Shown here one piece after another: positions 47,744 through 56,535 of a stretch of 64,000 nucleotides of DNA (position 1 is its first letter; every line of letters begins with the position of its first letter). The notes beneath the pieces are model-generated. The model made no database searches. It was not told the origin of the DNA and saw only the letters and a list, made by a program, of their open reading frames with translations. This DNA is from Hyphomicrobiales bacterium (GTDB taxonomy: Bacteria > Pseudomonadota > Alphaproteobacteria > Rhizobiales > Rhizobiaceae): contig UEGR01000006.1 of the NCBI GenBank assembly GCA_900465685.1, positions 1 through 64,000 of the forward strand, in the 5' to 3' direction. Position numbers and translations under genes: made by a program.

Positions 47744-48802
47744 TCAGTCAGATCGCAGTGAATAGACTGGACGGCTACTGGCACGAACGATGCCCAACTC
47801 TGGCTTCCCCGTGCCAGCGTGCGGAAGAAGGGCCGAAAAATCTGTGAGAATCTGTGCGTAATCTTCCGCATGAAATTCATAAGGCAGTTCCAGCCGAAAC
47901 TCGGACACAAATGGCAACACAGGGTCCACTGTGAGCGTTTCCAGAATTTCCTCTGTCGTGCCCACAATATCGGGCAAGAAAAGCGTGCGGCGCGGACCAT
48001 GAGCGAAACCCGTTCGCTTGTCACGTTCAGCAGCAAACTTTGCATAACGAAGTCGCGCATCTGGACTTGCACTGTCGGTGGGCAGTATCACTCGACCAAG
48101 TGCCACACGCGCCACACGTTCATGCACCCATTCCTGACGGAACCGTTCTATGAGTGCTTTTTGGGCTGTCAGAAAATCATCCGTGTTCTCACCGCTGACA
48201 ATGTTTCCCGTCAGAAGATTGAACCCAGCCTGCCCCGCCCAACGTGCGGAATTCTGTGATCCACCGCCATACCACAGGCGATCGGTCAGCCCTTTGGCAA
48301 GGGGTCTTAAACGCGGAATTTGCGCTCCAGCGGCATTGCCCGCTTCAGTCTCGCCCGAAAGCGGTTCTGACCGCAGGGCCTGTGCCAGCTTTTCAGCACG
48401 TATATGGCTGTAATCAGCGATGGGAGCGGCATCGACGAAATCTGCAATAAGATGCGCAAAAGGCGGCGCACCAACCGAAACGCCAACATTCAGCCTGCCG
48501 TTTGACAGCAAGTCCACAGTTGCCAGATCTTCGGCCAGCCGGAACGGGTTTTCATAGCCAAGCTGAATAACTGCAGTACCAAGTCCGATACGTTGCGTTC
48601 GCTGCGAAGCGGCGGCAAGAAAGGTGGCCGCCGATGAAATGCCTCGCTCTAAATGGCGCTGGCGCACCCATGCGCTATCATATCCCAGTCGTTCTCCATG
48701 CTCGAAAAGCTGAAGCGTCTCTTCCAAACCTTGCGCAGGATCATTCTCCCGATGACTACCGGGGATGAGGAAGGAAAAATGTTCAATATGTCCAAGAGGC
48801 AT
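47744..48802 (-). CDS. LLM-class flavin-dependent monooxygenase
   Basis: A 352-residue luciferase-like protein: HGERLGYDSAWVRQRHLERG, RIGLGTAVIQLGYENPFRLA, ATVDLLSNGRLNVGVSVGAP and TDRLWYGGGSQNSARWAGQA. Shorter than the NtaA/DszA group and nearer to the SsuD/limonene-oxygenase side of the superfamily. It should use FMNH2 or F420-like reduced flavin; the family mostly uses FMN in this phylum. Followed on its 5' side by a GNAT gene in the same direction, so a small operon (GNAT, LLM) is likely. Organosulfur substrate inferred from context. Confidence 0.85.
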   Translation of the reverse strand: MPLGHIEHFSFLIPGSHRENDPAQGLEETLQLFEHGERLGYDSAWVRQRHLERGISSAATFLAAASQRTQRIGLGTAVIQLGYENPFRLAEDLATVDLLSNGRLNVGVSVGAPPFAHLIADFVDAAPIADYSHIRAEKLAQALRSEPLSGETEAGNAAGAQIPRLRPLAKGLTDRLWYGGGSQNSARWAGQAGFNLLTGNIVSGENTDDFLTAQKALIERFRQEWVHERVARVALGRVILPTDSASPDARLRYAKFAAERDKRTGFAHGPRRTLFLPDIVGTTEEILETLTVDPVLPFVSEFRLELPYEFHAEDYAQILTDFSALLPHAGTGKPELGIVRASSRPVYSLRSD

Positions 48803-48815
48803 AGTTTTTCACTTC

Positions 48816-49442
48816 TCACGCAGCGGTTTCACGATAGCTTTGAAGTCGCGCAAGAATTTTTTCCTCTTGCACTGCTTTGCGCTCTTGCACGCGCTGTGTT
48901 GCCTCTTCAAATGAGGCCGATGCGGGATAAAGTGGCGATGACGCTTGCTGGCCCAACTTAGCACCAATGTGCTTTTCGAAAGGGAGCGAACGATATCGCT
49001 GAGCGTCTAAAGATGTATCGAACAAAGGTCTATAGCCGAGAGCAATGTAAAGTGCAGTGGCTTCGGGCTGGCGAAAGCCGGTAGACAGATAGGCTCGCGT
49101 GTAACCCAAATGCCCCGCCTCTTCTTCAAGCGCAAGTACAATGCGACGAGCCAATCCCTGCCTGCGCAAGTGTGATGCCGTCCAGATACGTTTCAGCTCC
49201 ACGGTTTCATCGTCGTGGCTCATAAAGGCGCCCCCGGCAATGGTTTCCCCGTCGCGTAGAAGCAGCAGAAAACCTCCAAGCGGCGGAGTAAATGCCTCTG
49301 TGGGATAGCGCAGAATTTCCGTGCGCGCGCCACCTGGGCGATCCATATCCGCATAAAGGCTGTCATATTCATGAACCAGCCCGTCAATGAGCGGCTGTGC
49401 GGCCGGGTGCAATGGAGAATGCTGGACAATAATATCAACCAT
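48816..49442 (-). CDS. GNAT N-acetyltransferase
   Basis: A 208-residue acetyltransferase. The acetyl-CoA binding motif is HLRRQGLARRIVLALEEEAG; before it GFLLLLRDGETIAGGAFMSH and DDETVELKRIWT, after it YTRAYLSTGFRQPEATALYI. It is paralogous to the product of 58519-59061, with about 45 extra C-terminal residues (a charged helix). In the Bacillus yxe/ytm pathways a GNAT acetylates the amino group of S-substituted cysteines; the same step is inferred here. The ATG at 49442 has GGAGG before it. It lies 13 bases before the LLM gene. Confidence 0.85.
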   Translation of the reverse strand: MVDIIVQHSPLHPAAQPLIDGLVHEYDSLYADMDRPGGARTEILRYPTEAFTPPLGGFLLLLRDGETIAGGAFMSHDDETVELKRIWTASHLRRQGLARRIVLALEEEAGHLGYTRAYLSTGFRQPEATALYIALGYRPLFDTSLDAQRYRSLPFEKHIGAKLGQQASSPLYPASASFEEATQRVQERKAVQEEKILARLQSYRETAA

Positions 49443-49658
49443 AGAAAGCCTCCGCTGAAACAAATCCTGTCCAACTTGCGCTGAGTGGGAGCAAAAGCTG
49501 CCATCGAACAGTATGTTTCCTTAACGGTGCCTCTTAGCTCGCATGTTTGCACGGCATGAACGTTTAATGAGCGTGCAAATATTGGAAGATCGTTGCTCGA
49601 TTAATATTCTATAAAAAACATAGATTACTACTTCATTCAATTTCGGGGTTAGGATGAG

Positions 49659-49802
49659 ATGACCTACGCGTTCAGTTTTCTCGATAAAAGTTCCATTTAT
49701 GATGGCGAACTACCCCAAACGCCGCCGACCCGCACGATAAAGCTTGCGCAAAAGGGAAAGCCGCAAGTTTTCAGCATTTCTGGATGGCCGCAGCGCTGTT
49801 GA
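49659..49802 (+). pseudogene. 5' fragment of a luciferase-like monooxygenase gene
   Basis: From the ATG at 49659 the product reads TYAFSFLDKSSIYDGELPQ and TIKLAQK. After a frame change it continues as GKAASFQHFWMAAAL. This lines up with the start of the complete LLM protein at 61671-62678 (YQLSLLDKSPVAQAGNAEAA, then GYKRFWVAEHHH). The gene stops here at 49802 and the rest of the enzyme is absent. It lies directly in front of two intact LLM genes. From 49443 to 49658 no gene is seen. Confidence 0.55.
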
Positions 49803-49896
49803 TAGCAACTTTTTCCGACCACAGCACAATTACAGGCCCGCGTTGCTCGATGTTGTTCCAACGATAAGCGCAGCTTAAAAACCTGAGGCAACTTCC

Positions 49897-51216
49897 ATGA
49901 CCAGAACCCGCACCCGCCGCCTGAAAACTCTGTTCGGTGCCAGCAACGTTGTTTCCGCAGACAATGACCAGGACAAGACCTTTGGATTCAAACGTGCAAT
50001 AGAGCTAGCAAAGAAGGCGGAAGCCGAGAAGATCACTGGTCTTTTTACAGCCGACCTTCTCCAGCTCGATCCAGCGGGTCTTGCTGGCACCACCGGCACG
50101 CAAGACCCCGTGATCGCACTAGCAGCACTCACACATGCGACATCACATATCGGCCTTATTGCGACCGTCTCCACGACATTTCTGCATCCTTATAATCTCG
50201 CGCGCCAGATTGGGACGCTGGATCACTTGAGCGGTGGAAGAACAGGATGGAATGCTGTGACCTCCTCTGTTGGTGAGGAGAATTTTGGTGGCGATCTACC
50301 AAGTCCGGAAGAGCGTTATGAACGGGCTGCGGAATTCATCGAGATCGTCAACGCGCTCTATGATGCAAATGAAAGTGATGCAATCACCCGCAAAGCGTCG
50401 GGTAATATCTCTGTCCACCCGGAAAAATTTCACCCTATCAACTATCGTGGCAAGCATTTCAGCGTAGAAGGGCCACTGAATGTGCCTCCTCTGCCGCAGG
50501 GTCGTCCGGTTCAGTTTCAGGCCGGCCAATCCGACGCCGGTGTCACGGTTGGCGCCCGCTATGCTGAAGTCGTTTATACGTCACAGCCGAAGCTCGAGGA
50601 TGCTGTGGCATTTGCCACCGAATTGCGCCGTCGCGCCGCACAGTTTGGCCGTGGCAACAATCTGCCCTTCATCATGAACTCGCTTCATTCGCTGATTGGC
50701 TCTTCTGAAGCGGATGTTGCTCGCCGTCTGAAAGACAAGCATGAGGCAATCGATTACGATCAGGGACGTATCAAGCTTGCCGATATGCTTGGCGGGCATA
50801 TCGCTCTGAGCGAGCTGCCACTCGACAAGCCGCTGCCGGAAAACCTGTTGCCGGAAATCACCAGCATTAACCGTCGCCGGGGCCGTGTCGAAGTGTTCCG
50901 TCGCTATGCGCGCGAAGGCCTGACCTTGCGTCAGTTGATCATTGAGGCGCAGGAAACTGGTCACTGGTCGATTGCAGGCACACCGGAGCAACTCGTAGAT
51001 GCGATTGAAGAACGCTTCAACACAGGTGCTGTCGACGTTCTCACGTTGCACGGCATTGGTAATCCCGATCAGGAAGATTTGCTTCTAAATGGTCTGATCC
51101 CGGAGCTTCGACGCCGGTCATTGATTGATACGGATTATATCGGTTCTGACTTCCGCACCAATCTGGAACTGCCACCCTTATCTGTTGCAACACCATCTCA
51201 GGCCCGGAGCGCCTGA
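49897..51216 (+). CDS. LLM-class FMN-dependent monooxygenase (NtaA/SnaA/DszA type)
   Basis: A 439-residue enzyme: [78 protein letters not shown] and QAGQSDAGVTVGARYAEVVY. These are the standard blocks of the NtaA/DszA group. Its start is the ATG at 49897 in ACTTCC-ATG context without a strong ribosome site. The next gene begins one base after its stop, and the two are distant paralogs, so they may act on related substrates or as a mixed pair. Confidence 0.9.
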   Translation: MTRTRTRRLKTLFGASNVVSADNDQDKTFGFKRAIELAKKAEAEKITGLFTADLLQLDPAGLAGTTGTQDPVIALAALTHATSHIGLIATVSTTFLHPYNLARQIGTLDHLSGGRTGWNAVTSSVGEENFGGDLPSPEERYERAAEFIEIVNALYDANESDAITRKASGNISVHPEKFHPINYRGKHFSVEGPLNVPPLPQGRPVQFQAGQSDAGVTVGARYAEVVYTSQPKLEDAVAFATELRRRAAQFGRGNNLPFIMNSLHSLIGSSEADVARRLKDKHEAIDYDQGRIKLADMLGGHIALSELPLDKPLPENLLPEITSINRRRGRVEVFRRYAREGLTLRQLIIEAQETGHWSIAGTPEQLVDAIEERFNTGAVDVLTLHGIGNPDQEDLLLNGLIPELRRRSLIDTDYIGSDFRTNLELPPLSVATPSQARSA

Positions 51217-51217
51217 A

Positions 51218-52600
51218 ATGGCAAAGCGTGAGGGTTTTCTGCGTTTTGGCTTGTTCGTCTATCCGGTCGGCCACCATATTGCGGCATGGCGACATCCGGA
51301 TGCTATTGCAAATGCTGGCATCAATTTTGACTACTACCGTAACGTAGCCTCACTGGCAGAAGCAGCCAAATTCGATCTGCTGTTTCTTGCCGATGGTGCG
51401 GGAACCCGGGGCGACAATCTCGAAATTCTAAGCCGCACGGCCCATAGCTATGTAGCACAGTTTGAGCCACTTACGCTTTTGTCTGCACTCTCGGCTATCA
51501 CCAACCATATCGGTCTTGTTGCAACGGCATCATCAAGCTTCAATGAACCTTTTCACATCGCGCGGAAGTTTGCCTCGCTTGATCTTTTAAGTGGTGGCCG
51601 CGCGGGTTATAATCTTGTGACATCGGCCAGCGATTTTGAAGCGCGTAATTTCAATCTCGACCGCCATTACGAACATGCCGACCGTTATGAACGGGCGGAA
51701 GAATTTGCTGATGTCGTCAAGGGCCTATGGAACAGCTGGGAAGATGACGCCTTTTCTTATGACAAGGAGCAGGCACGGTTCTTCGAACCTAACAAGCGAC
51801 ATGTGCTTGATCACAAAGGCAAGCACTTCTCGGTTCAGGGGCCGTTGAATGTGCCGCGGTCGCCACAGGGACATCCTGTGACGGTGCAGGCCGGATCGTC
51901 AGCGGCTGGAAAGGAACTGGCTGCAAAAAGCGCGGATGTTGTTTTCACCGCGCAGCAGACGGTTGAGGAAGCTACGGCTTTCTATAAGGATGTCAAACAC
52001 CGTGCCGCCGGTTACGGCCGTGATGCGAGCGATATCAAGATCATGCCGGGCATTTTCCCAGTTGTTGGTCGCACGAGGCAACAAGCTCAGGACAAGTTTG
52101 ACGAACTCCAGAACCTCATTCACCCGTCAGTGGGGCTCAATATACTCTCTTCGGGCTGGTCTGGCCCCGATCTTTCCCAATTTGACCTCGACGGCCCAGT
52201 GCCTGAGTTACCAGAAACGCAAGGCAGCAAAAGCAGACAGGAGCTTCTGTTTGAACTGGCCCGTCGCGAAAATCTGACCATTCGCGAGCTTTATCTGCGG
52301 GTTGCAGGCGCGCGCGGTCATCTTCAAATCGTCGGCACCGCGAAAGACGTGGCCGACGCACTCGAAGAACGCTTTGAAAGCTATGGCGCAGACGGCTTCA
52401 ATGTTATGCCGCCAATCTTTCCAGCGGGGCTGGAAGATTTTGCTGAGCTGGTTCTACCGGAGCTGCGTCGCCGCGGGCTCGCCCGCAGCGATTATGATGG
52501 CCCGACATTGCGGGACAATCTCGGTTTGAAAGTACCGACACATCCCGCAACTTCGAACCGGAGTCCAGACCGCTTGGATGCCATCAAGAAGGCGATTTGA
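51218..52600 (+). CDS. LLM-class FMN-dependent monooxygenase (NtaA/SnaA/DszA type)
   Basis: A 460-residue enzyme: FLRFGLFVYPVGHHIAAWRH, EAAKFDLLFLADGAGTRGDN, KFASLDLLSGGRAGYNLVTS, DRYERAEEFADVVKGLWNSW and VTVQAGSSAAGKELAAKSAD. The ATG at 51218 lies one base after the stop of the first gene; the longer frame from 51125 overlaps that gene and is not preferred. Second gene of the pair. Flavin must come from a reductase encoded elsewhere. Confidence 0.9.
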   Translation: MAKREGFLRFGLFVYPVGHHIAAWRHPDAIANAGINFDYYRNVASLAEAAKFDLLFLADGAGTRGDNLEILSRTAHSYVAQFEPLTLLSALSAITNHIGLVATASSSFNEPFHIARKFASLDLLSGGRAGYNLVTSASDFEARNFNLDRHYEHADRYERAEEFADVVKGLWNSWEDDAFSYDKEQARFFEPNKRHVLDHKGKHFSVQGPLNVPRSPQGHPVTVQAGSSAAGKELAAKSADVVFTAQQTVEEATAFYKDVKHRAAGYGRDASDIKIMPGIFPVVGRTRQQAQDKFDELQNLIHPSVGLNILSSGWSGPDLSQFDLDGPVPELPETQGSKSRQELLFELARRENLTIRELYLRVAGARGHLQIVGTAKDVADALEERFESYGADGFNVMPPIFPAGLEDFAELVLPELRRRGLARSDYDGPTLRDNLGLKVPTHPATSNRSPDRLDAIKKAI

Positions 52601-52682
52601 AGGACGCGGGCCAACGATCGATTTGGCGCCAACTCGAGTGAACTGACTGCTTTATTTGTAGTTCCAATACAGCCGATTGAGT

Positions 52683-53279
52683 TTAATAGCTTTCCCCTCG
52701 CAGATGGCTAGAAAGAAACCCGAGATTATCCTGTCCCCAGTAGATCTGACTATCATAGATATAGGTCGGAAAACCAAAGAAGCCCTTATCGATGGCCTGT
52801 TCACGATCTGACTTCCACTTTGCCCAAACGTCGTGATCAGTCTCACGCCCAACAAGGTATTCGCCGTTGAATCCGGCTTCATCCGCAACAGCACTACGAA
52901 CCTCCGGTTTGCCGATATCCTTTGCTTCTGACCAAAATGCATATTGAAGCACCCACGTCAGCTGTAGCCAGTTTTGGCCTTCAAGATAGGCTGTGATCAC
53001 ACTGAAGGAAGCAGGCGTGGGATCGCTTAAAACTGGACGGCCATCAATAAAAAGCGGCTTGCTGCGAAACTTGGCCCAACGCTTCAGATCTTGCGTACCG
53101 TAAGCGCGACGCACTTCCGGTCGGTTGCGCGAGATGATGCCGCCATTTTCCTCAATGACGGTTGCGAGATAGGGCTTGATTTCGACCACATGCTGCTCTG
53201 CCAATTCCTCAAGCGTATCAAGCCCGAGATATGACCAAGGCGAGCCGATGGAAAAGAAGTAATCGATAGTTTTTGGCAC
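52683..53279 (-). CDS. DsbA-fold protein, 2-hydroxychromene-2-carboxylate isomerase-like
   Basis: A 198-residue protein of the HCCA isomerase family: IDYFFSIGSPWSYLGLDTLE at the start (Ser in place of the CxxC cysteine), NRPEVRRAYGTQDLKRWAKF in the helical part, and GFFGFPTYIYDSQIYWGQDN at the end (the cis-Pro loop FGFPTYI). These glutathione-using proteins isomerise aromatic intermediates or act on glutathione conjugates. In this region it might process an S-conjugate, which is only an inference. Alone in its transcription unit; a REP-like repeat lies upstream. Confidence 0.82.
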   Translation of the reverse strand: MPKTIDYFFSIGSPWSYLGLDTLEELAEQHVVEIKPYLATVIEENGGIISRNRPEVRRAYGTQDLKRWAKFRSKPLFIDGRPVLSDPTPASFSVITAYLEGQNWLQLTWVLQYAFWSEAKDIGKPEVRSAVADEAGFNGEYLVGRETDHDVWAKWKSDREQAIDKGFFGFPTYIYDSQIYWGQDNLGFLSSHLRGESY

Positions 53280-53298
53280 GCTATGTCCCTAGGTATTG

Positions 53299-53396
53299 GA
53301 GCGCATCCCGAAAAGTGTGAAACGGGTTTGCTTCGGATAATGCGAAAACGGAGTTAGAGCGCAGATCTCACTCAATCAGATTAAAAAGCGCTCTAG
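53299..53396. repeat. dispersed Rhizobiales palindromic repeat (long form)
   Basis: Begins GAGCGCATCCCGAAAAGTGT and ends with the inverted pair TTAGAGCGC / GCGCTCTAG (about 53354-53396). This composite repeat is familiar from intergenic gaps of Brucella, Ochrobactrum and relatives. It lies between the isomerase-like gene and the first solute-binding gene. The shorter form is at 56472-56512. It may fold in RNA and affect mRNA ends. Confidence 0.75.
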
Positions 53397-53409
53397 CTGC
53401 ACGGATAGC

Positions 53410-54339
53410 TTATTTGAACTTCGGCAATCCGGGTGGATTGGTTTCCGACTGTTTTAGGGCTTCTTCTTTCAGATGCCAGCGGTCGAGAATGCGTGCATAG
53501 TCTCCGCTCGCGATCAGGCTGTTGGTGGCAATAGTCAACGCATTGGCAAGTCCGCTGCCTTTGCGCGTTGTGATTGCCACGTCCGACCGATCCGGCCAGC
53601 CTGCACTCAGCGTGCCGACGCGTTTGATATTCTTGTCACGTGACGCGATGAATACGAGCTGAGCGTGGGGTTGGACAATCACATCGGCCCGGCCCGATTG
53701 CAGAGCCAGAAGGCTGGCGGCCTCATCATCGTAATATTGCAGTTCCAGCGGTTTTAGTCCCGCCTTCTCATTCTCCTCGCTCCACTTGACGAGAATGCGT
53801 TCCTGATTGGTCCCGGCACCCACGATGATGCGGAGGCCTGCGGCATCCCTTGGTTCCTTGATGGAGGTAACACCACTATCGGCCTTTACAAAGAAGCCAT
53901 GCAGGCCTTGCCGGTAGGTCGAAAAGTCAAACTTTTCCTTGCGCTCTTCCGTGACGCCAACATTGGATATCACGGCATCATATTTGCCTGATGCGAGACC
54001 CAGCGGCCAATCGATCCATGCAACCGGAACGCTTTCAAGTTCAAGCCCAAGGCTTTCCGCAATGGCCGACGCATAATCTGCATCCGCACCAACAACGGTT
54101 TTGGCATCTGTGGCATAGGCCGCCAGCGGCGGCCCGCCCGGCGCGACGGCGACAGTCAGCTTGCCCGGCGTGACGAATTTGAAATCAGCTGGTATGGCCG
54201 CAATTGCCTTGGCGTCTTTCTGCACATGAATACGACCAACCTGCTCGGGTGATAAATCAAAATCATCCTCCGAAAAGGCCGGCAGGGATGAAGCGCCTAA
54301 CAACGCCCATGCAGCAACTAACAGGGCACCTGCTTTCAT
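53410..54339 (-). CDS. amino-acid-type solute-binding protein, copy 1
   Basis: A 309-residue periplasmic binding protein of the GltI/cystine family (SBP_bac_3). Signal peptide KAGALLVAAWALLGASSLPA. Family blocks: VAPGGPPLAAYATDAKTVVG, DADYASAIAESLGLELESV, YDAVISNVGVTEERKEKFDF, STYRQGLHGFFVKADSG, and the C-terminal TNPPGLPKFK. Ligand-binding Arg/Asp positions are shared with the next two paralogs. The ATG at 54339 has GGAGAACGG ahead. First of three tandem paralogs that appear to share one permease-ATPase (56536-58338). Confidence 0.9.
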   Translation of the reverse strand: MKAGALLVAAWALLGASSLPAFSEDDFDLSPEQVGRIHVQKDAKAIAAIPADFKFVTPGKLTVAVAPGGPPLAAYATDAKTVVGADADYASAIAESLGLELESVPVAWIDWPLGLASGKYDAVISNVGVTEERKEKFDFSTYRQGLHGFFVKADSGVTSIKEPRDAAGLRIIVGAGTNQERILVKWSEENEKAGLKPLELQYYDDEAASLLALQSGRADVIVQPHAQLVFIASRDKNIKRVGTLSAGWPDRSDVAITTRKGSGLANALTIATNSLIASGDYARILDRWHLKEEALKQSETNPPGLPKFK

Positions 54340-54409
54340 GAACCGTTCTCCATTTATGTAAACTAAAGCGGGCTGGCATATGCGTTCCCTCATGTGCCAG
54401 CCCAGCCCC

Positions 54410-55354
54410 TCACGAACCGCTTTTCGGCAGGCCCTGTGGATTTGTCTTGGCTTCGGTGATGGCTTCCGGTCCGAGATTCCAGGTCTCGAGAACCTTGGTA
54501 TAGGCACCGCTTGCAATCAGATCGTTGAGAACATTGGTCAGTGGAGCTGCAAGCCCGCTGCCCTTGCGCGTTGTGACCGCAATCTCGGCGGTGATCGGCC
54601 AGCCGCCACTGACCGTGCCAACCAGCTTGGTCTTGCCATTGATGCCAGCGGAATAGGCCTGCGTCGCATTCACGCTGAACACCGCATCGGCACGGCCACT
54701 TTGAATGGCGAGATCCTTGACTGCGTCATCGTCGTAATATTGCACCTCAATCGGTTTCAGACCGGCAGCAACATTCTGACGATCCCACTCCAGCAGCACT
54801 TTTTCCTGATTGGTGCCTGCATCGGTGATGATCTTGAGACCTTCAATATCCTTGGGCTGCTTTAATTCCTTGATCGCGCTGTCTGCCTTGACGTAAAAGC
54901 CAAGCTCATCTTTGCGATAGGTGGAGAAATCAAACTTCTCCTTCCGCTCTTCCGTCACTGTGACATTGGAAATCACTGCATCGAATTTGCCGGAAGCAAG
55001 CCCAAGAGGCCAATCGGCCCACGCAACTGAAACCAGTTCTAGATCGCGTCCAAGGCTGTCGGCAATGACCTGTGCCAGATCGACATCGTAGCCGATGACG
55101 GTCTTGGAATCTGATGCATAGTCATGCAGAGGCAGATGCCCGCTGGTGCTGATGCCAATAGTCAGAACGCCGTCTTTGACAAATTTGAAGTCCTTAACCT
55201 CATCGATACGCTTATCGATTTTTTCAACCCGCAAACGGTTTGGCTGTTCTGGACTGAGATCAAATCTGCCCTCACTCCATGCAGCAATGGTCATCAGCAA
55301 AGCCCCTGAAATCAGGCCCGCAGTGAAGTATCCCGCTTTTCTGATATAGGTCAT
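54410..55354 (-). CDS. amino-acid-type solute-binding protein, copy 2
   Basis: A 314-residue SBP_bac_3 protein. Leader MTYIRKAGYFTAGLISGALL (signal peptide), then DLSPEQPNRLRVEKIDKRID, IGISTSGHLPLHDYASDSKT, VDLAQVIADSLGRDLELVSV, DAVISNVTVTEERKEKFDFS, and TNPQGLPKSGS at the end. More like copy 3 than copy 1. AGGAGATGGG precedes the start. It probably binds a variant of the same ligand class (amino acid or S-substituted amino acid). Confidence 0.9.
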   Translation of the reverse strand: MTYIRKAGYFTAGLISGALLMTIAAWSEGRFDLSPEQPNRLRVEKIDKRIDEVKDFKFVKDGVLTIGISTSGHLPLHDYASDSKTVIGYDVDLAQVIADSLGRDLELVSVAWADWPLGLASGKFDAVISNVTVTEERKEKFDFSTYRKDELGFYVKADSAIKELKQPKDIEGLKIITDAGTNQEKVLLEWDRQNVAAGLKPIEVQYYDDDAVKDLAIQSGRADAVFSVNATQAYSAGINGKTKLVGTVSGGWPITAEIAVTTRKGSGLAAPLTNVLNDLIASGAYTKVLETWNLGPEAITEAKTNPQGLPKSGS

Positions 55355-55429
55355 ATTCCCATCTCCTTGAGAGTAAAACTCTGTGTAATGACCTGAATTC
55401 TTTGCATTTCACCCCGTTACGAGCGGATC

Positions 55430-56371
55430 TTACGACCGGCTTTTCGGCAATCCGGCAGGGTTGGTTTTGGCCTCATCAACGGCTTCTGAACTGAGGCTCC
55501 AGCGCTCAAGCACCTGATGATATTTGCCGTTCTTGATGAGTTCATTGAGCGACAGCGTCAGTGCATCGGCGAGACCGCTGCCCTTGCGTGTGGTGATTGC
55601 CACCTCGGCCGTCTGCGGCCAGCCGCCGCTTACCGTCCCGACAAGCTTGGTTTTGCCGTGCTGCGATGCGGCATAGGCCTGCACTGCATTGACGCTGAAA
55701 ACCGCATCCGCACGACCGGAATCAATCGCAAGGCTCTTGACCGCATCGTCGTCGTAGTACTGCACTTCGACGGGCTTCAGGCCAGCTTTAACATTCTGCT
55801 TGTCCCACTGCAGAAGGATGTTTTCCTGATTGGTACCGGGATCGGTAATGATCTTCAGGCCCGCAATATCCTTTGGCTCTTTCAGCGATGTAATTGCACT
55901 GTCCGCCTTGACGTAAAATCCAAGCTCATCCTTGCGATAAGTGGAGAAATCAAATTTTTCCTTACGTTCCTCAGTCACGGTCACATTGGAAATCACGGCA
56001 TCGAACTTGCCGGATTCAAGCGAAAGCGGCCAGTCAGCCCAGGCGATTGGCACCAGCACAAGCTCGCGCCCCAATGTATCGGAAACCAGCTGAATAAGAT
56101 CGGGATCGAAGGCCACGACAGTCTTTGCATCAGTTGCATAGGTGCTGATCGGAGGCACCCAAGGATTAATGCCGACGACGAACTTGCCGTCCTGCACAAA
56201 CTTGAAATCCTTGGGAACGGCATTGACGACGGCTTCGCTCTTTTCAGTACGTAGACGGTTTGGCTGTTGCGGGCTCAAATCGAGTTCTGCGGAAAAGGCT
56301 GGCGCGCTGAACAGCGTTGCTGCTGCCAGAAAGCTGCCCAATATTGCGTTCTTGTAGTTGCCTGATTTCAT
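55430..56371 (-). CDS. amino-acid-type solute-binding protein, copy 3
   Basis: A 313-residue SBP_bac_3 protein: signal peptide YKNAILGSFLAAATLFSAPA, then LDLSPQQPNRLRTEKSEAVV, VGINPWVPPISTYATDAKTV, PDLIQLVSDTLGRELVLVPI, VISNVTVTEERKEKFDFSTY, ending TNPAGLPKSRS. Start at 56371 with AGGAGTCATT ahead; the open frame continues further up without leader character. Nearest of the three to the transporter gene, from which the palindrome at 56472-56512 separates it. Confidence 0.9.
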   Translation of the reverse strand: MKSGNYKNAILGSFLAAATLFSAPAFSAELDLSPQQPNRLRTEKSEAVVNAVPKDFKFVQDGKFVVGINPWVPPISTYATDAKTVVAFDPDLIQLVSDTLGRELVLVPIAWADWPLSLESGKFDAVISNVTVTEERKEKFDFSTYRKDELGFYVKADSAITSLKEPKDIAGLKIITDPGTNQENILLQWDKQNVKAGLKPVEVQYYDDDAVKSLAIDSGRADAVFSVNAVQAYAASQHGKTKLVGTVSGGWPQTAEVAITTRKGSGLADALTLSLNELIKNGKYHQVLERWSLSSEAVDEAKTNPAGLPKSRS

Positions 56372-56471
56372 TGAATGACTCCTGAGAATAATCTGAATTT
56401 TGGACAAACAATCCCCGCCGATTGCCCCGTCAGGGCAATCGTAATTGTCGGGAGTTGTGGTTTGGATCCTG

Positions 56472-56512
56472 AGCGCATCCCGAAAAGTGGGAACCCGTTT
56501 TCGGGATGCGCT
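56472..56512. repeat. REP-like palindrome (short form)
   Basis: AGCGCATCCCGAAAA (56472-56486) and its perfect complement TTTTCGGGATGCGCT (56498-56512) around an 11-base spacer. Same repeat family as 53299-53396. It sits just past the transporter gene stop on the minus strand, so it could end or protect that mRNA and set different levels of transporter and binding-protein transcripts. Confidence 0.8.
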
Positions 56513-56535
56513 TAAAAACAACGGGCGTACTGGCG

